Counted from the stretch's first letter, positions 26,683-35,377 are shown. The stretch is DNA of 64,000 nucleotides from Clostridioides difficile_D (GCA_945861085.1 OX244046.1:1798001-1862000); one strand, 5' to 3'. Program-made: numbers and translations. Notes: a model not told the origin generated them from the letters alone.

Positions 26683-27960
26683 TTATAATTCTATATTAGG
26701 TTCTTCAATTAATTTTCCACATACATATCTATGAATGATATTCCTATCATCACCAACATATATAAATCTTTCAAGTCTTTCAAGTATAGAATAATTGGCA
26801 TGATTTAAATCTGAATCATCAATAATCAATGCATCAAAATCATACTCTTCTTCAAAGCTACCAACTTTTCCAAAGAAACTTCCACCACTTTTGGTTACAA
26901 TATAAAAAGCTTCAGACAAAGATAGGAAATTACACTTCTTACCAGAATTCACCCAATATAATTTAGATAATTGTATTGCAGATACCATTGCTTTAAATAT
27001 TGATAATGTATGTCCACCACTTATATCTGAACCAAGCGCTAATCTAATATTATTATCAATCAATTTTCTGATAGGCATAGCACCACTACCAACATTAAAG
27101 TTAGAAGCTGGGCAGTGAACTGCCATAACATTATTTTCTCTCATTAAATCTATTTCTTCCTGAGAACAATGAACACAATGAGCCATTAGAGTAGGAGTTT
27201 GACCAAATAAATTATATCTATTATAGGCATCTCCATAAAATTTAGATTCAGGTTCTAAACTTTTAACCCATTCAATTTCATCATGATTTTCAGATAAGTG
27301 TGATTGTATAGGAATATTATATTTTAAACATAAATCTCCTAAACTTTTTAAAAGTTCACTTGTACAACTTGGGATAAATCTAGGAGTTATGATTGGTTTT
27401 ACAATAGAATCTGTATCACTATATTTGTTTATAATTTCTTCTGTATCAGTAATAGAATCATAAGTGTTTTCCAACAAAGTATCAGGGCAATTCATATTCA
27501 TATTTACTTTACCGACATATGCTCCAAGACCAACTTCTTTGAATATATCCATAAGTTTCATAGAAGCTTCTTTATGTACTGTTGCAAATACTGCTATTCT
27601 TGTAGTTCCAGATTTCCAAACTTCTTTTACAAATTTTTTATACATTTTCGTTGCATATTCTATATCTTCATAATTTGACTCTTCTGGAAATGTATAAGTT
27701 TCAAGCCATGGCAAAAGTTCTTTATCCATAGCCATTCCAAGGTTTTTAAATTGAGAGGCATGGCAATGAAGGTCATTCATACCAGGTATTATAAGTTTAT
27801 CAGTGTAATCTACTATTTCTAGATTTTTATATTCTTTAGGTATTTCTTTAAAGATTCCTTTTACCTTGCCTTTTTCCAGTATAATGTAACTATTTTCAAA
27901 TACTGTGAAAGTGTCTGAAGTTTTTGTGAAAATTATATTTCCTTTTAGTGCTTTTAACAT
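26683..27960 (-). CDS. guaD: Guanine deaminase (amidohydrolase family)
   Basis: 425 residues of the metal-dependent amidohydrolase fold. Zinc-site motifs are MNDLHCHASQFKNLG (HxH), QSHLSENHDEIEW, MAHCVHCS and ALGSDISGGHTLS (catalytic Asp). The DLHCHASQ and ELLPWLETYTFPEE segments are typical of guanine deaminases, which convert guanine to xanthine plus ammonia. A related chlorohydrolase-type function is possible but less likely. It is monocistronic. Confidence 0.85.
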   Translation of the reverse strand: MLKALKGNIIFTKTSDTFTVFENSYIILEKGKVKGIFKEIPKEYKNLEIVDYTDKLIIPGMNDLHCHASQFKNLGMAMDKELLPWLETYTFPEESNYEDIEYATKMYKKFVKEVWKSGTTRIAVFATVHKEASMKLMDIFKEVGLGAYVGKVNMNMNCPDTLLENTYDSITDTEEIINKYSDTDSIVKPIITPRFIPSCTSELLKSLGDLCLKYNIPIQSHLSENHDEIEWVKSLEPESKFYGDAYNRYNLFGQTPTLMAHCVHCSQEEIDLMRENNVMAVHCPASNFNVGSGAMPIRKLIDNNIRLALGSDISGGHTLSIFKAMVSAIQLSKLYWVNSGKKCNFLSLSEAFYIVTKSGGSFFGKVGSFEEEYDFDALIIDDSDLNHANYSILERLERFIYVGDDRNIIHRYVCGKLIEEPNIEL

Positions 27961-28191
27961 ATAAGTCTCCTTAGTTTTAGATTTGTTAATTTTAGTATAT
28001 GTAAGTTATCTTTTGGTTTTATAAATTAAAATTTTACCATATGTATTATATCAAATCTGAATAATAAATACTATTAGATAATAGTAAATATTAGTGAAGT
28101 GTAGTTGTTTAGTAGTATTTATTATTATCTATAACTGACATTTAAGAAAAATATGATGTTGACTGACATTTAACTGACATAAAACTGAACA

Positions 28192-28400
28192 TTATTTAAA
28201 GAGAACATTACTTATATTCTCACATGCTTCCTTATCCATTTTATCTAAAATGTGAGAATAGCTATTCATAGTTATTTTTATATTAGTATGTTCTAATTTT
28301 AAAAAAGTTGTTTTTATGTTGGCTTCAGCTAGAAATATAATAAAGAAGTTAAAATAAGTGTTGAATTTATGGGCAATTACACAGGAAGAGTATAATAAGC
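28192..28400 (-). pseudogene. C-terminal remnant of a phage-type tyrosine integrase
   Basis: The minus-strand frame ending at a TAA (28192-28194) reads AHKFNTYFNFFIIFLAEANI, then KTTFLKLEHTNIKITMNSYS and HILDKMDKEACENISNV. This matches the C-terminal core of tyrosine recombinases (PHKFRHTFAT...GHTNIKITMNTYSHIL). The HxxRH arginine is replaced by Asn and the LGH box reads LEH; the N-terminal two thirds is missing. The catalytic-Tyr-like NSYSHIL survives. It marks an old integrated element beside the CRISPR array. Confidence 0.7.
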
Positions 28401-28469
28401 ATTTACAAACACGTAGGTGCTATTCAATTTATAAATTATTCTATTTTTATTTTATAGTATAAATTTTAT

Positions 28470-28653
28470 GATATAATAAAAATATAGAAGTTTTGCAGTG
28501 ACCGGTATTTATGCTAAAGTATGCTTTAACAGTTGAAATATAAGGTATTGAGAATATTTGAGAACTATTATCAATTGCGCTGTTGCTCGTTCACTGCAAA
28601 TTTAAGAGAGTTGTATGTGTATAAGTATTGGAAATGCTCAATTTATTTTGAGG
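28470..28653 (+). promoter_or_regulatory. CRISPR leader with long-range inverted repeat
   Basis: A TATAAT (28472-28477) precedes an inverted repeat TTTGCAGTGA (28492-28501) / TCACTGCAAA (28591-28600), enclosing 89 bases, directly upstream of the first repeat. The position, on the side opposite the degenerate terminal repeat, identifies it as the leader. Confidence 0.7.
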
Positions 28654-28932
28654 GTTTTATATTAACTATGTGGTATGTAAATTACTCTATTGCCCGTACA
28701 ACTTTTTTATATTATAATGTTTTATATTAACTATGTGGTATGTAAATGTTGAAAATAAGACTTTAGAATTTATAATCAAAGAAGTTTTATATTAACTATG
28801 TGGTATGTAAATATGTTCTTAGGCTAAAAAAAATTTATACTGGTTTTGGTTTTATATTAACTATGTGGTATGTAAATCTAGATATGAATATTTAGAGGAT
28901 TATTCGTACTTTCTGTTTTATATTAACTATGT
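28654..28932 (+). CRISPR. Orphan type I-B-like CRISPR array, five repeats, four spacers
   Basis: Four identical 29-bp repeats start at 28654, 28719, 28784 and 28849 (GTTTTATATTAAC then TATGTGGTATGTAAAT). A fifth at 28915 matches only the first 18 bases and then decays. Spacers are 36, 36, 36 and 37 bp. The repeat differs at one base (T for A) from the C. difficile I-B consensus I remember. The degenerate last repeat puts the leader on the left and transcription on the plus strand. No cas gene is in the window, so processing must rely on Cas proteins encoded elsewhere. Spacer targets were not searched. Confidence 0.96.
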
Positions 28933-29099
28933 TATATAAAATATTATAAGCCATATCAAATATAAAATTTATATGTTATAGGTGAAGGAATATGCAATAA
29001 GATAAGCTTTATGACTAAAGAAAAATATAATATGCTAAAAGGGAATGATAGATTTTACACACTTTATAAAAAGTGTTAGATTTTATCAATGGATAGATT

Positions 29100-29136
29100 A
29101 GAAGGTAGCAATTAATTAGTTGTTACCTTCTTTTTT
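29100..29136 (+). terminator. Plus-strand terminator downstream of the CRISPR array
   Basis: AGAAGGTAGCAA pairs with TTGTTACCTTCT (one G-U pair), followed by TTTTTT. It could end the pre-crRNA transcript about 170 bases past the last repeat. Confidence 0.75.
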
Positions 29137-29177
29137 ACTTAAAGTACTAATTATATTAGCGTTTTATTATAAGTAGC

Positions 29178-29495
29178 TTATATAACAATATATCTCCTTC
29201 TAATTAAATAATAGGATACCAGTGTTATAATGGATACTAGTATCACAGCTATCATTGCAATATATGAACTTTTTATTAATAAACCCATCATTATGTATTC
29301 TAAACCTATCAAATAGTGGTAAAATATTTCTAGTTTCATGGTTTTTTCTCTATCTATATTTCCATATTTTAATTCTAATTTATTGAGATATTTTTTACTA
29401 CAATAATTAGTTTTGTGTTTAATCAAATATCTTATTGTAGTACCTACTATGTTTCCTATTGCAATAAGTATAAGTAAAATATTCCAAGAATTCAT
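29178..29495 (-). CDS. Small membrane protein of unknown function
   Basis: 105 residues with a hydrophobic N-terminal segment (~5-22), a polar stretch with two Cys-free basic runs, and two further hydrophobic segments (~62-80 and ~82-98) ending RRRYIVI. It has a plausible ribosome binding site (GGAGAGG) and a clean start. No family is recognised. It lies between the CRISPR array and a decayed small gene. Confidence 0.6.
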   Translation of the reverse strand: MNSWNILLILIAIGNIVGTTIRYLIKHKTNYCSKKYLNKLELKYGNIDREKTMKLEIFYHYLIGLEYIMMGLLIKSSYIAMIAVILVSIITLVSYYLIRRRYIVI

Positions 29496-29746
29496 ATAGT
29501 ATCCTCTCCTTTACAATGTAATTATTTTTTATTATTTCTAGTAAGTAATTACCAAATAATATTAGATTTAGTCTTCTTAATTAAAGTATAACAGTAGAAT
29601 AATTATAAAAAGTATCTAAAAGATTACAAATATATGTAAGAAAACTTAATGATAACATATTAAATGTAAAAAAATAATTATTTTATGAAGAGATTTAAAT
29701 TTATTAATATTCATACTGTAATTCATGTATACAAGGAGATGTCCTT

Positions 29747-29889
29747 ATGAAATTAAAAAATTTGTACCATTTGTAATATCAGTATTGATGATTTTTCAAG
29801 TATATGTACTATTTGCAATTGCTGAAAAAGACTCTAATGGTAATATAATGTTAAACAACAAAAATATCAAAATATGTTGTTCATATTAA
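29747..29889 (+). pseudogene. Frameshifted small signal-peptide/membrane protein
   Basis: ATG 29747 has a strong AAGGAG (29733-29738), but the frame stops after nine codons. Adding one A to the six-A run at 29755-29760 gives MKLKKFVPFVISVLMIFQVY followed by VLFAIAEKDSNGNIMLNNK and a CCSY end, stopping at TAA 29887-29889. That is a classic N-terminal signal or anchor plus short exported tail. It may be a pseudogene, a slippage-controlled gene or a homopolymer error. Confidence 0.5.
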
Positions 29890-30024
29890 ATGTAGAGTGT
29901 ATATAGCTATAAACTAAAAATTTCATATAAATGAAGAAAAATACATGAAATAATTTGTTGTATTACTTAAAAATAAAAGAAAAAGGGTAATAAAATAGTT
30001 TATGGGTCATGGTAATAAAAAGTA

Positions 30025-30072
30025 TTAAAAAAGAGTGCATAAGCACTCCAATTGTGAGAAATATATACATAA
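30025..30072 (-). ncRNA. Candidate short antisense-like RNA, module A
   Basis: On the minus strand a GGAGTGC-TTAT-GCACTC hairpin is followed by six T, an intrinsic terminator. It is preceded by a sequence resembling module B (30178-30229) from the -10-like TAATAA onward. There is no open frame on this strand, and the promoter is weak. Confidence 0.3.
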
Positions 30073-30177
30073 AATCATTATTACAACAATGAAAAATGTA
30101 CATATAAGAGACGTTTTGTGTCTGTTTTAAGTAATAATATTTTAGTATTAACTAAATGTTTATCACAATAATAAAAA

Positions 30178-30229
30178 AGAAAAAGGAGTATTTTGTACTC
30201 CATTTGTCAAAAATATAAAACTTTTATAT
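30178..30229 (-). ncRNA. Candidate short RNA, module B, with SigA-like promoter
   Basis: Reading the minus strand: TTTACA (30258-30263), 16-bp spacer, TATAAT (30236-30241), then about 50 nt ending in the hairpin GGAGTA-CAAAA-TACTCC and a T-rich run. The layout is that of a small antitoxin-like RNA. It is homologous to module A. No matching toxin frame was found on the plus strand. Confidence 0.4.
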
Positions 30230-30370
30230 AAGATTATTATAACACAATTGATAAAAGTGTAAAGATATATAATGAATTTATAAAGAAAAATAAAATAAAA
30301 AATATAAATTCTAATCACAGGATTTATATTTTTGTATAGAAAATAATTATTCTATTCTTAAATAGCATGT

Positions 30371-30922
30371 CTAAACTGGATAATAATTTATTATTATTGT
30401 TTTCAATGTTTTTTCCCCTTGATTATGATATGTATGCATTGATTCAGCTGAAAAACAAATAGAGTCATTTTCTCTAAGTTGATAAATAGAGTCATTTACT
30501 TCTAATTTTAATTGACCTTCTATAATCATAATATATTCTTGTGATTTTTCTGAATGACCAACCGATGTATAGCTATGACCTTCCTCTAATTCCATTTGAA
30601 ATAATTCGAAGTTTCTAGTTGGTGTATTAGAATAATAACAATAAAGACGATACTCTTTATTCTCTGAAACTTGTACATCTATATCATCTTTTGAAACAAT
30701 AAAAGTTTCATTTTGAGGTTGGTCAAGTATTGCAGTATATGGAACATTTAGTCCACTTGCAATTTTCCAAATTGTATTTACTGTGGGATTAGAGTCTCCC
30801 TTTTCAATTTGTGATAGCATGACTTTACTTACACCAGATAATTCGGCAAGTTGGCCTAGACTTAAGTTACGTTCATTACGTAATCTATTTAGATTTTTAG
30901 CAATAATAGTATTAATACTCAT
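30371..30922 (-). CDS. XRE-family regulator with C-terminal cupin domain
   Basis: 183 residues. HTH_3 at ~9-62 (LGQLAELSGVSKVMLSQIEK) and a cupin at ~110-180 (GHSEKSQEYIMIIEGQLKLE, HTYHNQGEKT). It is divergent from the cysteine-synthase-like gene, and three copies of a 20-bp motif lie in the shared region. It probably senses a ligand through the cupin and controls the PLP-enzyme gene and itself. Confidence 0.87.
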   Translation of the reverse strand: MSINTIIAKNLNRLRNERNLSLGQLAELSGVSKVMLSQIEKGDSNPTVNTIWKIASGLNVPYTAILDQPQNETFIVSKDDIDVQVSENKEYRLYCYYSNTPTRNFELFQMELEEGHSYTSVGHSEKSQEYIMIIEGQLKLEVNDSIYQLRENDSICFSAESMHTYHNQGEKTLKTIIINYYPV

Positions 30923-30946
30923 ATTAACTCCTTAAAATGTAAATTA

Positions 30947-31054
30947 TTGACAAATATAATTTACGAATGTATAATTTATTTAACGTTATTTATAATTTAC
31001 AAATGTATAATATAATAAACGTTAAATATACTATACATCCGTAATATAAATTAT
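30947..31054 (+). promoter_or_regulatory. Promoter and triple operator between XRE regulator and PLP-enzyme gene
   Basis: Perfect SigA promoter TTGACA (30947-30952), 17 bp, TATAAT (30970-30975). ATAATTTACGAATGTATAAT (30956-30975) overlaps it; a second copy with one change sits at 30992-31011, and an inverted relative at 31033-31054. The 36-bp spacing places the two direct copies near the same DNA face only approximately. They are likely binding sites of the divergent XRE-cupin protein. Confidence 0.7.
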
Positions 31055-31112
31055 ACTGCATAAAGAGTTGTTTTTCAACGGATGATAGTTGAGAGATTAA
31101 GGGGGAATTGTA

Positions 31113-32075
31113 ATGCGTGTACTTAATAATGTTACAGAGGCTATAGGTAATACCCATATGTTATGTTTATCTAAAATAGCAGATGAATTTGGAGTTCAGG
31201 GTAATATTTATGCAAAGATGGAATACTTAAATCCAGGATTTAGTAAAAAGGACCGTGTAGCATTACAAATGATTACAGAAGCAGAAAATGCAGGGTTATT
31301 AGTTCCAGGTCAAGCAGTTGTGGAATTAACAAGTGGTAATACTGGAACAGGACTAGCAATTGCTTGTGCATGTAAAGGCTATAAATTTATAGCATGTATG
31401 TCAAAAGGAAATTCTATGGAAAGAGCAAGAATGATGAAAGCTTTAGGAGCAGAAGTAGTTCTTGTAGACCAAATGCCTAATTCAGTTCACGGACGGGTAT
31501 CTGGTGAAGATTTAGCACTAGTAGAGATTGAAGCTCAAAGAATAGCAAAAGAAAGAAATGCATTTAGAGCGGACCAATTCAACCTAGAAGCTTGTAATCA
31601 TGCACATGAACATTATACAGCAGAAGAAATGTGGGAACAATTGGATGGAAATATTGATGTATTTGTAGATTTTCTTGGAAGTGGTAGTACTTTTGCTGGA
31701 TGTTGAAAAACACTTAAAAAACATAATTCCGATATTAAATGTTATGTAGTTGAACCTGAAACAGCAGCAATTTATTCAGGTAAAGAAATAACTGACCAAG
31801 GGCACAAAATACAAGGTGGAGGCTATTCTATGGATTTGCCACTAGTAGACAAAAAGCTTATTGATGGTTATATTCAAGTTACAGATGATGAAGCAACTGA
31901 TGTAGCAAGAAAACTGGCTAAACTAGAAGGTGTATTTGCAGGCTTTTCTTCAGGAGCAAATGTATGTGCAGCAATTAAGTTATTAAAAAGCACTGAAAAA
32001 GGGAAAAATATAGTTTTGACTCTTAATGATAGTGGTCTAAAATACTTGAGTACTGACTTATATGAAGAATTATAA
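31113..32075 (+). pseudogene. PLP-dependent cysteine-synthase-like gene interrupted by in-frame TGA
   Basis: ATG 31113 follows AGGGGGAATTG. Codons 1-197 encode the N-terminal part of a cysteine synthase/CBS-like enzyme: TEAIGNTHMLCLSK, NPGFSKKDRVAL (PLP-lysine region) and ELTSGNTGTG. The segment ends GSGSTFAGC, then TGA at 31704-31706. The same frame continues without loss to a TAA at 32075: KTLKKHNSDIKCYVVEPETA, IQGGGYSMDLPL, GFSSGANV. Relatives usually have Ala after the Cys. With the codon read, the product would be 320 residues, normal length. The simplest reading is a recent nonsense mutation; recoding as selenocysteine is possible but no convincing SECIS is seen. Confidence 0.8.
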
Positions 32076-32121
32076 TCAATGATACAATATTTCTTAAATT
32101 AAATATATAGATTTAAATTGT

Positions 32122-32171
32122 AAAAAGTATCTCAATATGATTTTTTAAAATTATAAAGGAGATACTTTTTT
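32122..32171. terminator. Terminator after the cysteine-synthase-like gene
   Basis: AAAAAGTATCTC pairs with GAGATACTTTTT around a long A/T loop; usable in both directions. Confidence 0.75.
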
Positions 32172-32286
32172 ATTAAAAAATAGAATCAATTTAGCAATAT
32201 AAGTATATTTTACATTACAATATTGTAGAAGCATACAAAAAAATAGAATAACATTATTGTATTGATATAAATAGTTGTAAATTACT

Positions 32287-32625
32287 TTATCTAACAGGTT
32301 TATATTCTATTTTAGACTCCTCATCTGTTCTCTCAATTTTAAATATAACAGGACGAATACCATCATTACAAGAGCATATAGCAACGCCTTCTTTATTTAT
32401 CCAATCTCCATAGTAAAATAATTCACTACCATGAGATAGAGCAAATACATACTGATACATTGCCTTCCATGCTTCATCGCATAATTTTTCGGGTTTAGCA
32501 AAATCTCCAAAAAATACTTCTCCTACTTCATGCATAGGGCATTTTCCAAGACCTTCACATCCATATTCATCTGCTAAATCTTTATGGAATGTAGTTTTTA
32601 TCACTTCTATCTTACATTTCTTCAT
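32287..32625 (-). CDS. TIGR04076-family small protein
   Basis: The start is Met 32625, with AAGGAG upstream at proper spacing; an earlier in-frame ATG abuts that site. 112 residues with conserved cysteines in GCEGLGKCPMHEVG and ICSCNDGIRPVIFK, and LFYYGDWINKEG between. This matches the TIGR04076 family, of unknown function and perhaps metal- or cofactor-binding through its Cys residues. It is monocistronic. Confidence 0.78.
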   Translation of the reverse strand: MKKCKIEVIKTTFHKDLADEYGCEGLGKCPMHEVGEVFFGDFAKPEKLCDEAWKAMYQYVFALSHGSELFYYGDWINKEGVAICSCNDGIRPVIFKIERTDEESKIEYKPVR

Positions 32626-33588
32626 AAAATTCATCTCCTTATAGATTTATTTATATAAGTATATGTTCTATTTCATGTTTGAACAAGTACTTACTTTCAA
32701 GTAAAGTACTAACTTTTAGGAGAGTGCTTTTATTATAGCACTAGGACTAAATAGTAATGAAAGGCTATAACATATAAGGTTTAACAAATATAATTTCTAT
32801 TATATTTAGATATGTTTTTTAGATTATTAATGGAAAACAGTTATAATTTTTTGAGTTAATAAGCTGACTATTTGTTTTCCAAAAGAAGATTATGTTAATA
32901 TATGTATTTTTAATATGTGAAACTTATAAATAATATTAAAATAAGATACTTAATTAATGATATAAAATATGGAAAAATTTTTGAGCGTTTAATTTTTTTG
33001 CTGAATTAAAAATATTAAAGTTAATCTATAAGTATAGAATATATTCTAAGAGATATTTTTATAATTACTAAATAAAATAAATTAATCAATATAGTTCTTT
33101 AATATAAACAAAAAATAAAAAATATATATAAATAAAATGATTGTTTTTCTTGTATTATTTATATAAATATTGAAATTTGTCTAGTTATACGTTTTTGTTG
33201 ACCAGTTATGCAGTTGATATTGAATATTCTAAATATTGATGTTATTTTATAGGTGGTTTAAACATACCAGGGGGATTTTATAGATGTGATTTGTGTGATT
33301 TATAGAGAATGTATAAAATAGTAAAAGTTTAGAGTCATATTTGATGATATTTCAGAATATATGTATAGAATGATTCTTGTACATTAAGTTATATATAAGG
33401 AATGTGTAATTTGTATTGGATGATTTATTTTTATGGTCTATGCTTTTAACTTCTCTAATGAAAAAGTAAAGATGTACTCCCAATACATCTTTACTTTAGC
33501 AGAAGTTATAGTTACTTATAAAGTACAAAAAAATTATATATTTATTAAGGTAGATAAATCTAAAAAGGTTTTTCTAGAAAACTTAATT
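32626..33588. other. 960-bp gene-poor gap
   Basis: No frame is convincing on either strand. A hairpin AAGTAAAGATGTA-CTCCCAA-TACATCTTTACTT at about 33465-33497 could be a terminator with a weak T tail, and the stretch is otherwise very A/T-rich with some G-containing patches near 33240-33300. It may hold decayed genes or an RNA I cannot name. Confidence 0.5.
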
Positions 33589-33765
33589 TTAATTATATCT
33601 ACTTACTAACAATAAAACTTGATGTAAGCAGGTTTCAACTACAGTTTCTCCATATTCTGATATAAAATCATCTAACTGTGTATCTAAAAAATTACAATAA
33701 TCATATGAACTACTGATGTAAGCAGTTAGTATATGTGTACATTTGTCTATTTCTCCAATAAACAT
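33589..33765 (-). CDS. Small hypothetical protein, 58 residues
   Basis: The start is Met 33765 (MFIGEIDKCTHILTAYISSS), nine bases after AGGGGG; longer in-frame starts overlap or precede that ribosome binding site. Acidic and soluble, with Cys at three positions and the tail ETCLHQVLLLVSRYN. No family is recognised. The strong ribosome binding site supports it being real. Confidence 0.5.
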   Translation of the reverse strand: MFIGEIDKCTHILTAYISSSYDYCNFLDTQLDDFISEYGETVVETCLHQVLLLVSRYN

Positions 33766-34036
33766 ATTATCCATCCCCCTAAAAAATTTAGTAAAAATAA
33801 AAAAGTTTATTTTAGTAACCAATTAACATAACTTATAAAATTTTTTAGTACTAGTTCCTATAACTTAACTTTATGAAACTAAATATTCCTAGTTTTACCA
33901 ATTTAGTTTTATTCTACAAATATATAATACTAGAAGATGCCTTATTATTCAACATGCTTGTTTGAGAATATAAAATATTCTAAAATTATACTTGTTTTTA
34001 AAAAGAAGATTCAAGGATAAATAAAGTTATATGCAA

Positions 34037-34139
34037 CTATTTAATAACCTTTCCACAATAAGGACAGTAGACGCCATTCTTCAAAAATTCCATCTTTAAA
34101 TCTAAACAATGACTACAGTTTGGACAACATTGAACTACT
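34037..34139 (-). pseudogene. Remnant of a zinc-ribbon protein
   Basis: The minus frame ending at TAG 34037-34039 reads VVQCCPNCSHCLDLKMEFLK, then NGVYCPYCGKVIK. It has CxxC pairs typical of a zinc ribbon. A TGA lies directly upstream and there is no start codon, so only the C-terminal end survives, or a short gene is broken. Confidence 0.5.
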
Positions 34140-34191
34140 CAATCTTAACTACCTTCGGTAATTCCTTTTAACTTATATTACAGGCTTACAT

Positions 34192-34219
34192 CTCCACCCT
34201 ACTTACGTTGAGGATGGAG
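34192..34219. other. Stable hairpin of unknown origin
   Basis: CTCCACCCT pairs with AGGATGGAG (one mismatch) around a 10-base loop. It is notably GC-richer than the surroundings and without a T run. It resembles hairpins at ends of IS200/IS605-type remnants, but no transposase is present. Confidence 0.35.
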
Positions 34220-34341
34220 TATTTCGCCTAGTTTTGATAAATAAAATAATTTAAGCTTTATTTAAGGTTAGAATTACATTTATATAAGATTTAAGTTTTA
34301 ATATATATGTATAAATAAAATGATTTAGGAGGAGAAGTATA

Positions 34342-35364
34342 TTGGTAAATTGGGAAATAAAAAAATTAGTTAAATCGAAGAGTATGTATATATCTCTAGG
34401 GATACTAATGTTAATACTACTAATCAGTATATTTATTAGACCTGTTTTAGAAACAGAGAATTATTATATAGATAAAGAAAAAGGTCGTATAGAAGATACA
34501 AGGAGTAGTAGTAATATAGGAAATGATAAATTTCAAAGCAAGATTAATGTTTTAAAACAATTTTCAAATCAAACAGGTATAGATGAATTTTCTAAAAAAA
34601 TTAAATCAATATCAAAGAATAAACTTGATAATATAAGTGTAAATGAATATAAAGATATTAATTTTTGGAAGGTATTTAATTATAGAGCTACAAATTCACT
34701 TATAAATGTAGGAATGTTAATCATTATATCTATAATGATATCAAATATTTATATAGACGAAGTAGTTTCCTCAGCAAGAGATATCATACTATCATCAAAA
34801 GAGAAGAAAAAAGCATTAAAATCTAAAATATTTGTTGCTTTATTAGTTCCATTAATAATTTATTTTTTTTATTTAATGGGAATATTCATTATAACTTTTA
34901 TACAGCAAGGGATACCCATTAATGGAGATTTGGAATCTTTTAGAATAGTAGACAATATAGCTATATTGAAAACTAATTCCAGTATAACAAATTATGCAAT
35001 ATCAAATATAGGTATAGAGCTTTTAATGTTTGAAGGATGGGCTATGATAGCCATATTAGGGTCATTTATAAGTAAATCTTCAATATCATCAATAAGTTTT
35101 TTTATATTTATCATAGCTATAAGTAAGATAATGTCAGTAATTAATATATTACCTAAAAAAATACTTTCAGTTATTTCAACTGTAAATTATTATGATTTGA
35201 TATTTGGTTTTAATAAAATAATAGGAAATTATCTAGGTGAGATTATGATATTTAAAATGAATATAGATATTGTTAATCTATTGATAGGATTTTTGATAGC
35301 AATATTTATAGGTGTTATGTCATTATGTTTTTTAGTAATAAAGTCAGATTATATAAGTAGATAA
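34342..35364 (+). CDS. ABC-2 type permease of a peptide-resistance transporter
   Basis: Starts at TTG 34342, nine bases after AGGAGG (34327-34332); no ATG is better placed. 340 residues: an N-terminal helix (~18-34), a large polar loop (~40-135), then about five membrane segments. This matches ABC-2/BcrB-like permeases. It is first in a permease-ATPase-permease-regulator-kinase run (34.3-39.3 kb) typical of lantibiotic/bacitracin immunity modules such as the known C. difficile CprABC system. Substrate unknown. Confidence 0.75.
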   Translation: MVNWEIKKLVKSKSMYISLGILMLILLISIFIRPVLETENYYIDKEKGRIEDTRSSSNIGNDKFQSKINVLKQFSNQTGIDEFSKKIKSISKNKLDNISVNEYKDINFWKVFNYRATNSLINVGMLIIISIMISNIYIDEVVSSARDIILSSKEKKKALKSKIFVALLVPLIIYFFYLMGIFIITFIQQGIPINGDLESFRIVDNIAILKTNSSITNYAISNIGIELLMFEGWAMIAILGSFISKSSISSISFFIFIIAISKIMSVINILPKKILSVISTVNYYDLIFGFNKIIGNYLGEIMIFKMNIDIVNLLIGFLIAIFIGVMSLCFLVIKSDYISR

Positions 35365-35377
35365 AAGGAGAGCTAAA

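Noticed and set aside
28654..28932. Repeats considered as an ordinary direct-repeat tandem array
   Set aside because: Constant 29-bp repeats, unique 36-37-bp spacers, leader-like upstream and degenerate last repeat fit CRISPR better.
31704..31747. Stem after the TGA considered as a proven SECIS element
   Set aside because: The arms are A/T pairs with a 15-nt loop and no typical GG/GU apical signature, so it does not support recoding by itself.
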